Assembly (NCBI GenBank): GCA_016763645.1
Contig: JAESTK010000005.1
Span: 1 to 37,810 of the forward strand
Reading direction: 5' to 3'
DNA: 37,810 bases
DNA from: Flavobacteriales bacterium
GTDB taxonomy: Bacteria; Bacteroidota; Bacteroidia; Flavobacteriales_G; NORP312
Shown: positions 31,738-37,810 of the stretch, piece by piece
Numbering within the stretch: the stretch's first letter is position 1
Layout of the letters: the number at the start of each line of letters is the position of its first letter
Translations under genes and position numbers: made by a program
The notes under the pieces: generated by a model
What the model was told of the DNA's origin: nothing
Seen by the model: the letters and a program-made list of their open reading frames with translations, nothing else
Database searches by the model: none

Positions 31738-32943
31738 CTAACTACCAACAACACCGTCACTACTAAGATAGCGCGTTATTTTATTCAGATTATCAAGAGC
31801 GCTATCAACGGCTTTCTGATGCGATTCAATCAAATCAGTTGGTGTTATCTTTATAGCTTCATCGATATGGCTAACCCATCCAGCTAAAAGGCCAGCGCTT
31901 CTACCTTGAAGATAATGGTCTGATAGATGAGAATCGTTAGCGTCTCCACAATCTTGATTTGATGCGCCTCTAGTTGATTCAGGATCAGATTCTATTGCTG
32001 CGCTTCGTCCTGTGAAGGATGAGCTACCACCGCCACTACGGCCACGGCCTGTTTCAACGTCAGCAGCTTCATCATCATCACAAGGAAGTTTATTATCAAA
32101 CTCTTCTTCATCAACCTGATCAACTTCATCCACCGGTTTAGCTGCGGCAATTTGATCTTCTAAATCTTTTATTCTTTTAGCAGTTGCGGCATCCTTGTCT
32201 TCTTGCTCCTTGTTTGCTGCCTTCTCAACCTCGACACGATCAGATTCTTTTTTATCATCTTCAATCTTTTTAAGTCTAAGCTCTTCACGTTCCTTTTTAA
32301 CTTTCTCTTGTTCTGCCAACAAATTAATCTGGCTTGTTGTGAAGTTCACAGCAGAAGCAACGGCAGACCTAGCTTGTTCGTGTAGATCACCAAAGTCCAA
32401 GGCTTCAAAGTCGTACTCATTATAAAAGGTTAATAAAACATTTAGCTCTTCAGGCGTTTTATCTTGAAGATTCTGACAAGCAAAAGGGATTGTATTTAAG
32501 TTGTCCTGCCATAATTTACGTTGAGCATTCTTTTTCTTTAGCTTTATATCATCAACGCGCTTCAGCTCTGCCTTAAGCTCTGTCTCAAAGGTTGATATCT
32601 CCAATCGAACGCTATCACCTTCTTTTTTCATCACCTTCAGGTAATCATTTAAAGGTGCTTTGGCGGTATCTTCTTCTTTTTTATTAGTGGTCCTGAGCTT
32701 TAGGAATATCTGTATAGCGACCTTCAATTCCTTATATTGGATCTTAAACTTTTCTTCATCTTCAGTATTGATGCGCTTTAGGTGTGAATACTTCTTTATT
32801 TCAGCCAACACCGTTTTGACAGTTGATGTGAATGAAATGGTTGATGGAAATTGTGTGGTCACTGGAGTGGTATTAGATACTATTTCAAGATCTTTACCTT
32901 TGGCTTCCACCTTCGTTGTCATTTCTTTTTTTGCACTTGTCAT
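31738..32943 (-). CDS. Coiled-coil protein of the recombination block (DUF1351-like)
   Basis: A 401-residue protein. Residues 40-285 are highly charged coiled coil (KLRTTNKKEEDTAKAPLNDYLK, EKVKKEREELRLKKIEDDKK), with a middle domain (NTIPFACQNLQDKTPEELNVLL). A Gly/Ser-rich low-complexity link (GRGRSGGGSSSFTGRSA) then leads to a helical C-terminus. In many phages a DUF1351-type coiled-coil protein sits beside RecT and the exonuclease, which fits the order here. The identification is by layout, not by a diagnostic motif. AGGAAT precedes the ATG. Confidence 0.55.
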   Translation of the reverse strand: MTSAKKEMTTKVEAKGKDLEIVSNTTPVTTQFPSTISFTSTVKTVLAEIKKYSHLKRINTEDEEKFKIQYKELKVAIQIFLKLRTTNKKEEDTAKAPLNDYLKVMKKEGDSVRLEISTFETELKAELKRVDDIKLKKKNAQRKLWQDNLNTIPFACQNLQDKTPEELNVLLTFYNEYDFEALDFGDLHEQARSAVASAVNFTTSQINLLAEQEKVKKEREELRLKKIEDDKKESDRVEVEKAANKEQEDKDAATAKRIKDLEDQIAAAKPVDEVDQVDEEEFDNKLPCDDDEAADVETGRGRSGGGSSSFTGRSAAIESDPESTRGASNQDCGDANDSHLSDHYLQGRSAGLLAGWVSHIDEAIKITPTDLIESHQKAVDSALDNLNKITRYLSSDGVVGS

Positions 32944-32974
32944 TTTTTATTCCTAAGAACTATTTGGTTATAGT

Positions 32975-33556
32975 TTATATTTCTGGGTGCTGCTCTCTGA
33001 TGGCGAAATATACTTCCATACACGCTAATGTATCAGCCATTGCAGAATGCGCGTTTTCTAATTCTTTGCCGGTGAAATGCTTATAAGCATCGATAAGTTT
33101 TGGGTTCTTTCCGCCCATTGCTTTACGCGCCATTTGCATTGCACATTTATGATCATCTTTTTCAGCCCAAGAATCAATCAATTCTTCTTTACAATAACGC
33201 TTGTAAGCAATGCGTATAATGCGCTGATCAAACGTTTTGTTGTAAGCCACACGTAAGGCATCACCGCGCATCAATTCGAGCATACCAACAACGTACGGCT
33301 CTGGTATTCCATGTTCAAGCGCAAACTCTTCGGTAATGCCATGTGTTTCAAGCGCCTCCTTGCTCGACTCCCAACCTTCTGGCTTGATAATTAAATCAAT
33401 GCTTTGAATGATTTCTTTTGTATCGGCATCGCACAAGATAGCCGCAAGTTGCACCAAGTGCGGTTGTGTAACGTCATCGGAAGGGATTTTCCAGTTAGGC
33501 ATGTCAGTTGTTTCAGTATCGTAAAAAAGTATTGTGTTATTCGTCATTTTCGTCAT
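32975..33556 (-). CDS. DEDDh-family 3'-5' exonuclease
   Basis: A 193-residue DnaQ-fold exonuclease with all four acidic residues and the His visible: D13 and E15 (FYDTETT), D109 (YNKTFDQRII), H169 and D174 (NAHSAMADTLA). It resembles exodeoxyribonuclease X/RNase T types that trim 3' ends. It starts inside the stop of recT (ATGA), so the two are co-translated, suggesting a part in annealing-type recombination or end processing. Confidence 0.85.
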   Translation of the reverse strand: MTKMTNNTILFYDTETTDMPNWKIPSDDVTQPHLVQLAAILCDADTKEIIQSIDLIIKPEGWESSKEALETHGITEEFALEHGIPEPYVVGMLELMRGDALRVAYNKTFDQRIIRIAYKRYCKEELIDSWAEKDDHKCAMQMARKAMGGKNPKLIDAYKHFTGKELENAHSAMADTLACMEVYFAIREQHPEI

Positions 33557-34515
33557 CCTGAGTTGGTTGGTTGGTTGTCTATCTCTGCTTGTATTGCCAT
33601 TTCTTCTTCTATTATTTTTACGCCTTCCCTCCAGTGTTTTTCTAAAGCTTGTAATTCATCTTTTCTAAAGGATTTTTTATGTTCGTTAACTACTTCGCCG
33701 ATTGCTCTTATTCTTGCTAATGTATCGCAATTGTCCATCAAATGCTTTAGATCAGCAACGGTTGGGGGTGCGCATAGAGGTTCTTCTTCTGGTTCCTCCT
33801 TAGAGTCAGCCACCACTTCAAAAGTCTTCTCTTCAACTTCAGGTTTCTTTATAGAAGAGCTGACTACTTTTTCTGGCGTTATGTCTCTCTCTAATTCAAT
33901 ATCAAATTCCCTGATTTCATCTGGCGTATAAACCCCAAGCATTATCTCGGGGCAATGTAACCTTTCCCATTTCTTAGCGGCCAGGTATGCAAGTTGCTGT
34001 TTTGGATCTGATGCCCATAGAGTAGAGTTTCTTACCTGTGCTTGAGTCAGCAAGAGTCTAGTTTCTGTTGTCTCCTCATCACCTACAAATGTGGCGTAAG
34101 CTATAACACCTAACCCAACCTCATCATCTGCATTCCATGCCGGGGCCATGTATTTCTTTTCACCTCTACCTGTTTTTAATTCAAACTTACCAAGAACGTT
34201 CTCCCATTCACCGAACCATTTAAACTTTAATCGTCCAGTAATTGGCGCTTTGGTATTTATGACGGCTATACACAATTGAGCTTCATAGCCGATAATACCG
34301 TTAACATCATGTGTCTTTTGTGCCACTGACCAGGGCAACATTTCCCATTGACTGGCCTGCATTATAACCGCTAAACAATCAGCAGGGTTGCCGCGTAAAT
34401 GTTTAGGCGTCATCATCTGCCCTTTGGACATGAAATCAGCCAAATTGGACAAAGTTTCCATCTTTTCTGACGAAAGCATTATTTGATTTACTGTTGGGGC
34501 TATTTCTTTACTCAC
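33553..34515 (-). CDS. recT: RecT-family single-strand annealing protein
   Basis: A 320-residue protein of the RecT family: 'NPADCLAVIMQASQWEMLPWSVAQKT', 'GYEAQLCIAVINTKAPITGRLKFKWFGEW' and 'AYLAAKKWERLHCPEIMLGVYTPDEI' follow the family pattern closely. It anneals complementary single strands made by the RecE-like exonuclease. The C-terminal 90 residues are an acidic linker and a basic helix. The start is GTG, spaced 6 bases from GAGGAG. It has its own operator-covered promoter (34542-34569), so it can be expressed apart from the exonuclease upstream. Confidence 0.85.
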   Translation of the reverse strand: MSKEIAPTVNQIMLSSEKMETLSNLADFMSKGQMMTPKHLRGNPADCLAVIMQASQWEMLPWSVAQKTHDVNGIIGYEAQLCIAVINTKAPITGRLKFKWFGEWENVLGKFELKTGRGEKKYMAPAWNADDEVGLGVIAYATFVGDEETTETRLLLTQAQVRNSTLWASDPKQQLAYLAAKKWERLHCPEIMLGVYTPDEIREFDIELERDITPEKVVSSSIKKPEVEEKTFEVVADSKEEPEEEPLCAPPTVADLKHLMDNCDTLARIRAIGEVVNEHKKSFRKDELQALEKHWREGVKIIEEEMAIQAEIDNQPTNSG

Positions 34516-34536
34516 ATTAATCTCCTCGTTGATGTT

Positions 34537-34743
34537 TTATAATTGTATACTATTGGTAAAGAATGTAAATGTTAATAATCTTCGTGGTGAGCAGTACTCA
34601 AAGTGTGAGTAATATTCTACTTGCTTTGAAAATCTATAGCTGTTACGCACCTTAAACCAAAAAATCCATCTGTACCTATAACCTTCTTTCGCGTTGTCTA
34701 TCCAATAGCCGTAACTAGCTATCATCACATTCCCTGATATCAT
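34537..34743 (-). CDS. Small hypothetical protein over the recT promoter
   Basis: A 68-residue aromatic-rich protein (MISGNVMIASYGYWIDNAKEGYRYRWIFWFK...). The start at ATG 34743 overlaps the preceding stop. Its last codons run through the recT promoter and operator. Aromatic, Arg-rich composition and lack of a family make it less certain than its neighbours, but the slot would otherwise be empty. Confidence 0.45.
   Translation of the reverse strand: MISGNVMIASYGYWIDNAKEGYRYRWIFWFKVRNSYRFSKQVEYYSHFEYCSPRRLLTFTFFTNSIQL
34542..34569 (-). promoter_or_regulatory. Operator and promoter of recT (site C)
   Basis: On the - strand TTTACA (34569-34564), a 16-base spacer and TACAAT (34547-34542) form a promoter ending about 27 bases before the recT GTG. 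The operator copy at 34546-34561 (TATACTATTGGTAAAG on the + strand, 14/16 match) fills the spacer and touches the -10. Confidence 0.7.
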
Positions 34744-34994
34744 CACTTACCACCTTCGTTAGGCTTAAAGATTTCAAAACTATTTCCAAAATCCGTTTCT
34801 GTGATTGAGACGCCCCAGTTAGATTTGGCCATTTTGACAAAATCTTCTACATCTTCTCTCCTTGCTGGACCCATGCGATCTATCATTGACAAGTTGTCTT
34901 GTGAAGCATCCCTTACTAATGAGCCAGGAACAATTATTGCGTGTCCCTTTGGTAGTCCCAACGCTATCTTAAATATTTTCATTTGTGCACTCAT
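34743..34994 (-). CDS. Small hypothetical protein
   Basis: An 83-residue protein with GLPKGHAIIVPGSLVRDAS and a basic helix (ARREDVEDFVKMAKSNWGVSITE). AGGTGG precedes the ATG. It follows the exonuclease gene by 15 bases. No family recognised; probably soluble. Confidence 0.55.
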   Translation of the reverse strand: MSAQMKIFKIALGLPKGHAIIVPGSLVRDASQDNLSMIDRMGPARREDVEDFVKMAKSNWGVSITETDFGNSFEIFKPNEGGK

Positions 34995-35009
34995 TACGCC
35001 ACCTCTTTA

Positions 35010-35858
35010 TCAGTCATAATAACCCCAGTTAGGTATTCCAATAGATTGAGATCCACCACCATTCATCAAAGGCCAGACACCCTTTTCAGTGCAATCATTT
35101 ATTCTTGCTAGGTATCGTTCTCTTAATTCATAACCCCTTTGTAGTGAACATTCATCTAACGTGTAAACAGCCACAGAGAATGGATATTTAGACGATACGA
35201 CGATGAATATAAATTGTTCATGGTTCAAGCCAAACAATTGCCTTTCGCCCTCCAGGTAATGCGCTGCACTTATGTGGTAACCAAATTTCTGTATCGTCCT
35301 TGAAAATCCTGATGGGCTAACATCAACCGTAGTTTTCAAATCTGCCAGCATCCAGCTAGATTTAACATCTGGTCGATACTTGCAAGAGAGCCCGGTTCCT
35401 TGATCAACGTAAAACCCTGAACTCTCGAATTCATTTGAATTTGATAGCAAACCCATTTCAATGACTTCAGGATGAGATCTGACGGACTCGCACATCAATC
35501 GTGATATCTCTGCTTGATCTTTGGTTATGATGGTTTTGCCTTGATTAACGTCTGCAAATTCTTGTAGGATGATTTTATTGGCCTTTGACCAAGGAAGGTC
35601 TGGCTTAATGGCGATATCTTCGTTGAATGTTTCAGGCTCAAGCACTCGTTTATGTACCGTTGTACCAAGCCTGATAGCATCAGTTACATTGAATGGTAGA
35701 TTGCCATCAATGCTTAGCTTATAAAGGTGCATAGATTCACCGGCTATCTTTAAAGACGTACTACCAATGGCGCTAGACGCATGATAATCAGAGTTACTAA
35801 CTCCATCATAGAGCCCTGGCTTAAACTCTTTACTAGGGTTAAACGCCTCTAATTCCAT
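35010..35858 (-). CDS. RecE-like PD-(D/E)XK exonuclease (DUF3799 type)
   Basis: A 282-residue nuclease. The N-terminus (GLYDGVSNSDYHASSAIGSTSLK) and 'RLGTTVHKRVLEPETF' (H69) are typical of exonuclease VIII C-terminal/DUF3799 proteins. The active site shows D164 (KYRPD) and D173-x-K175 (LADLKTT), followed by a Gln/Tyr helix (FGYHISAAHYLEG). It would chew 5' ends of duplex DNA to feed RecT. First gene of the leftward operon, with AAGGA ahead of the ATG and the divergent operator upstream. Confidence 0.8.
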   Translation of the reverse strand: MELEAFNPSKEFKPGLYDGVSNSDYHASSAIGSTSLKIAGESMHLYKLSIDGNLPFNVTDAIRLGTTVHKRVLEPETFNEDIAIKPDLPWSKANKIILQEFADVNQGKTIITKDQAEISRLMCESVRSHPEVIEMGLLSNSNEFESSGFYVDQGTGLSCKYRPDVKSSWMLADLKTTVDVSPSGFSRTIQKFGYHISAAHYLEGERQLFGLNHEQFIFIVVSSKYPFSVAVYTLDECSLQRGYELRERYLARINDCTEKGVWPLMNGGGSQSIGIPNWGYYD

Positions 35859-35900
35859 ACGTGCAAATCCTTAGATACATTCAGATAATCGAGAAATAAC

Positions 35901-35936
35901 AATTTACTTGATTGTTTACTATTAGTAAAGTATTAT
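35901..35936. promoter_or_regulatory. Divergent early promoters sharing one operator (site A)
   Basis: Rightward: TTGATT (35908-35913), 17 bases, TATTAT (35931-35936). The spacer is filled by the palindrome TTTACTATTAGTAAAG (35915-35930), with arms TTTACTA/TAGTAAA around one base. Leftward: TTTACT (35929-35924), 17 bases, TAAATT (35906-35901), so the same palindrome covers that -35. One bound repressor would shut both early operons. A single operator shared by both directions is simpler than lambda's three-site pairs. Confidence 0.75.
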
Positions 35937-35968
35937 TTTATCCACTGAGCAACAAATGGGGAAGTTTA

Positions 35969-36241
35969 ATGGTTACCAAAAGAGTCAGACGCAAGAAACT
36001 TAGTATTGAGGATTTCTGTAAAAAAACGGGAATTATGAAGGTAGATTTGGCGCACATCTTTGATGTATCAAAACAAAGGATCAATAGCTTTTTAATATCA
36101 ACGAACCCTAATATCTTTGTTATGTTTAACGAAGATGAAGGTGTTGTTGAACTGGAGCGAGATGGTGAAACTATACTATCTGGCAAAATACCAATGTCTG
36201 TATCTGTGAAAGCGAGCAGATCTAAAAAACGAAAGGTTTAA
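35969..36241 (+). CDS. Small HTH regulator, first rightward gene (candidate repressor/Cro)
   Basis: A 90-residue basic protein from ATG 35969 (GGGGAAG upstream; the ORF-track start at 35912 would run through the promoter). Residues 12-42 (IEDFCKKTGIMKVDLAHIFDVSKQRINSFLI) read as a helix-turn-helix. A short beta segment (VVELERDGETILSGKI) and an Arg/Lys tail follow. Being first behind the shared operator, it is the best candidate for the protein that binds the TTTACTA sites, but this is inference from position. Confidence 0.6.
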   Translation: MVTKRVRRKKLSIEDFCKKTGIMKVDLAHIFDVSKQRINSFLISTNPNIFVMFNEDEGVVELERDGETILSGKIPMSVSVKASRSKKRKV

Positions 36242-36243
36242 AT

Positions 36244-36486
36244 ATGAAACAACCAAATACACAAGGCGAGGTTAAGTTTAACCTTTTAGTAACCTTATCT
36301 AACTATTCTACTCGCGACGTTGAAACATTTAAAACACATATGATATCCGATTTTTGCGCCTGCGGTATCCCTGTTATAGGCAAGAGAATGATGTTATTAA
36401 CAGCCGCACACCATGAGGCTCGCATGAGGATAGGCCGAGATCTAACAGTCACAGAGATATCAGACATAGATGGATGGGCTGTATAA
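36244..36486 (+). CDS. Small hypothetical protein between regulators
   Basis: An 80-residue protein, two bases after the HTH gene. It reads as a small alpha/beta fold with 'KFNLLVTLSNYSTRDVETFKTHMISDFCACGIPVIG'. Not recognised. It could be a partner of the neighbouring regulators, as position alone suggests. Confidence 0.55.
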   Translation: MKQPNTQGEVKFNLLVTLSNYSTRDVETFKTHMISDFCACGIPVIGKRMMLLTAAHHEARMRIGRDLTVTEISDIDGWAV

Positions 36487-36488
36487 CT

Positions 36489-36902
36489 ATGAACATTATA
36501 CAAATAACAAGTCTTGCCAATAAGATGGTGATGAGGAATATAAAATTAAGACTTCGCCACTTTGGTTGTAATCATAACCTTAGCACTGTGCAGGTTATGA
36601 TCCTCGTTAATATTAATGAGGGTGTTAATGGTGTAAATATTATATCAAAAGAATTGCTATTAACTAGGCAAGCAGTTCACCAAGTAGTTCACAAGATGAT
36701 TGAGATCGGATACCTCAGACTTGTTCGCAGTGACAGAGATAAGCGTTTCAAGGCCATAGAATTTACCGATAAGGGTTGTTACTACGCATATATAACCGAA
36801 CTGATAATAGATGACACTGAAGACTTCATGAGCTTGATGCTAGGTGATGAGAAAATGTGTCTTTTAAAGGATGTTCTCAACACCATAATCGTTCCTAAGT
36901 AA
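36489..36902 (+). CDS. MarR-like winged-helix regulator
   Basis: About 137 residues from ATG 36489; ATG 36474 is the ORF-track start. The centre has the MarR pattern: 'STVQVMILVNINEG' helix, 'ISKELLLTRQAVHQVVHKMIEIGYL' recognition helix, and the wing 'LVRSDRDKRFKAIEFTDKG'. MarR proteins are usually dimers controlling operons through palindromes. Free MarR genes are unusual in phage switch regions; this may regulate phage promoters or host genes. It ends 68 bases before the XRE gene. Confidence 0.7.
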   Translation: MNIIQITSLANKMVMRNIKLRLRHFGCNHNLSTVQVMILVNINEGVNGVNIISKELLLTRQAVHQVVHKMIEIGYLRLVRSDRDKRFKAIEFTDKGCYYAYITELIIDDTEDFMSLMLGDEKMCLLKDVLNTIIVPK

Positions 36903-36915
36903 TAGTATAATTTTA

Positions 36916-36955
36916 TTGCTATGTTCTGTATTCCGTTATATTGTACGGAATACAG
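36916..36955 (+). promoter_or_regulatory. Perfect 11-bp dyad over a promoter, ahead of the XRE gene
   Basis: CTGTATTCCGT (36926-36936) and ACGGAATACAG (36945-36955) are perfect inverted arms around eight bases. They overlap a possible promoter (TTGCTA 36916, 17 bases, TATTGT 36939-36944), ending 14 bases before the ATG at 36970. This looks like an operator for the XRE protein or the MarR-like protein, giving the replication genes a second, separate switch. It could also fold as a hairpin, but no T-run follows. Confidence 0.6.
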
Positions 36956-36969
36956 AAAAGGAAAAAGCA

Positions 36970-37188
36970 ATGAAAAATAATGTCAAAAAGTTAAGAAAGG
37001 AATGCAATCTAACCCTTCAGGATATAGCCGATATAACTGGCTTATCCAAATCATACTTATGCGAGTTGGAAAAGGGGAAATACTGCCCAAGCCTAAGATA
37101 TGCACGCGTAATATCAAATGCATTGAATAACACAATGGACAAAGTGTTCCCTGATGAATGGATGGGGTCTGATCATGGCCAGAGCTAG
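36970..37188 (+). CDS. XRE-family HTH regulator
   Basis: A 72-residue protein from ATG 36970 after AAAAGGA; the TTG start at 36916 in the ORF track would run through the dyad and is rejected. Residues 5-57 are a classic XRE/Cro helix-turn-helix (KKLRKECNLTLQDIADITGLSKSYLCELEKGKYCPS). There is no dimerisation domain beyond it, as in Cro-sized proteins. It overlaps the initiator by 14 bases, so regulator and replication gene are co-expressed. Confidence 0.8.
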   Translation: MKNNVKKLRKECNLTLQDIADITGLSKSYLCELEKGKYCPSLRYARVISNALNNTMDKVFPDEWMGSDHGQS

Positions 37189-37810
37189 AAACATAAAGCC
37201 CGGGTTTTTCATCAATGATGATCTTGGGGATATAGAGCCTTTGGGGCGATTGCTATTCGTTGGAATGTGGACAATTGCCGACTACAAAGGTGATTTTGAG
37301 TGGCGAGAAAAACGAGTTAAAGCCCAGCTTTTACCATACGATAATTGCGACATTACAAAACTCGCGATTAATCTGGATCAATCTGGATTTATTCGGTTCT
37401 ACTCTGTGCAAGATAAATTGTACTGTCGAGTGGTTAATTTTTGTACACATCAGAACCCGCACAAGAACGAGAGGGATAAAGGGTCTGAAATTCCAGCGTT
37501 CAATGAAAAGACTCGGCAAGCTATTGATTTTAATACACTCACGATTAATCTCGATCAATCCAGATTAAAACGGAACGACTCTGCTAGTGATCCTGCTGAT
37601 TCCCTTAACCTGATTCCTGATTCCTTTACCCCGAAACCTGAAACCGGAAACCTGATTCCTGACACCCTCGACGCGTACGACGCGATGAATCAAAAACAAA
37701 ACCTTGTTTCTGAAGAAACTGATGTGTGCTTGTCGCCATTTGAAAGATTTTGGGATGCTTACGGGAAAAAAGAAAAACGCAAAGCTTGCGAGAAAAAATG
37801 GAAATCAAAA
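37175..37810 (+). CDS. Replication initiator, N-terminal part (lambda O-like; continues at 1-417)
   Basis: This frame is absent from the ORF track because it runs off the window. It opens at ATG 37175, runs through the terminal repeat and ends at 417 on the other side (307 residues in all). The N-terminal 100 residues (IKPGFFINDDLGDIEPLGRLLFVGMWTIAD, QLLPYDNCDITKLAINL, SGFIRFYSVQDKLYCRVVNF) have the winged-helix look of phage replisome organisers. Residues 130-170 are a Pro/Asp/Ser linker whose DNA holds iteron-like repeats. The C-terminal part probably binds the loader made by the next gene. The overlap with the XRE gene and the position match an O/P replication block. Confidence 0.75.
   Translation, partial: MARARNIKPGFFINDDLGDIEPLGRLLFVGMWTIADYKGDFEWREKRVKAQLLPYDNCDITKLAINLDQSGFIRFYSVQDKLYCRVVNFCTHQNPHKNERDKGSEIPAFNEKTRQAIDFNTLTINLDQSRLKRNDSASDPADSLNLIPDSFTPKPETGNLIPDTLDAYDAMNQKQNLVSEETDVCLSPFERFWDAYGKKEKRKACEKKWKSK
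37366..37566 (+). repeat. Paired 24-bp repeats inside the initiator gene
   Basis: Two 24-base units (37366-37389 and 37543-37566) agree at 21 positions, each starting GATTAATCT and carrying GATCAATC and GATT. They lie 177 bases apart in the same frame and encode INLDQSG/INLDQSR. Each has internal dyad symmetry. They may be initiator-binding sites or a trace of protein duplication. Confidence 0.55.
37596..37662 (+). repeat. Iteron-like CTGATTCC cluster, candidate replication origin
   Basis: CTGATTCC occurs four times within 64 bases (37596, 37610, 37617, 37652), and a 14-base unit AACCTGATTCCTGA occurs twice exactly (37607 and 37649). An A-rich stretch follows across the joint (positions 8-140). 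Iterons plus an AT-rich tract inside the initiator gene, over its linker, are the layout of the lambda origin. The product of this gene would bind the iterons. Confidence 0.6.
37682..37810. repeat. Direct terminal repeat (right copy)
   Basis: Identical to bases 1-129. Dropping one copy gives the circular unit and joins the initiator gene in frame. Confidence 0.95.

Noticed and set aside
32203-32425. Hydrophobic + strand ORFs that look like membrane proteins
   Set aside because: They mirror the Lys/Glu coiled coil of the 31738-32943 gene; AAG/GAA codons read backwards give Leu/Phe/Ser.
37260-37568. 102-residue + strand ORF at the window end
   Set aside because: Off-frame shadow of the replication initiator, which is the real gene but is cut by the window end and so is missing from the track.
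1-37810. Search for tRNA genes, integrase, transposase, toxin-antitoxin pairs and DNA polymerase
   Set aside because: No convincing cloverleaf, recombinase motif, transposase or polymerase was seen by reading; no stretch longer than about 300 bases lacks a gene.

Overview
The window is best read as one complete genome of a tailed phage with a P22-type podovirus virion, opened at an arbitrary point. The first 129 bases recur exactly as the last 129 bases (1-129 = 37682-37810). The unit is therefore 37,681 bp, circular or circularly permuted, and the replication-initiator gene is split across the two ends. The sequence leans AT-rich by eye, uses standard Shine-Dalgarno sites and is packed with ATGA stop/start overlaps. 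A gammaproteobacterial host is a reasonable guess from the P22-like module and the RecT/RecE-type recombination genes, but nothing in the window fixes the host. No tRNA, CRISPR array, insertion sequence, integrase or partition gene was seen.

Layout. A divergent control region (about 35859-35968) splits the early genes. To the right (+ strand, 35969 through the end and on to 6494) lie three small DNA-binding proteins, a lambda-O-like initiator with candidate iterons inside its gene, a P-like helicase-loader candidate, and about eighteen small genes. These include a Cys-tripeptide-repeat protein, a VRR-NUC-like nuclease, four small membrane proteins and a secreted fibronectin-III-like protein. 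To the left (- strand, 35858 to 29669) lies a recombination block: RecE-like exonuclease, RecT, DEDDh exonuclease and a 401-residue coiled-coil protein, then small genes and an HNH endonuclease. It ends at a strong intrinsic terminator (29584-29615).

The late block (- strand, 29539 to 6615) follows P22 order: fibre/head accessory proteins, small and large terminase, portal, scaffold, coat, decoration-like protein, gp4-like and gp10-like head-completion proteins, small virion proteins, three ejection-type proteins and a tailspike with a P22-like head-binding domain. The lysis pair (M23 peptidase and three-helix holin) comes last. Two non-structural genes, a cupin and an aspartyl/asparaginyl-hydroxylase-like dioxygenase, sit inside the virion block. 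A lone + strand gene (7559-7912) interrupts the late block between tailspike and lysis.

The most interesting regulatory signal is a 16-bp palindromic operator, TTTACTATTAGTAAAG. It occurs at three promoters (35915, 34546, 30738), each time within or overlapping the -35/-10 region, with a fourth near-perfect copy inside a + strand gene (1630). This suggests one phage repressor controls the rightward operon, the leftward operon, recT and a downstream leftward promoter together.
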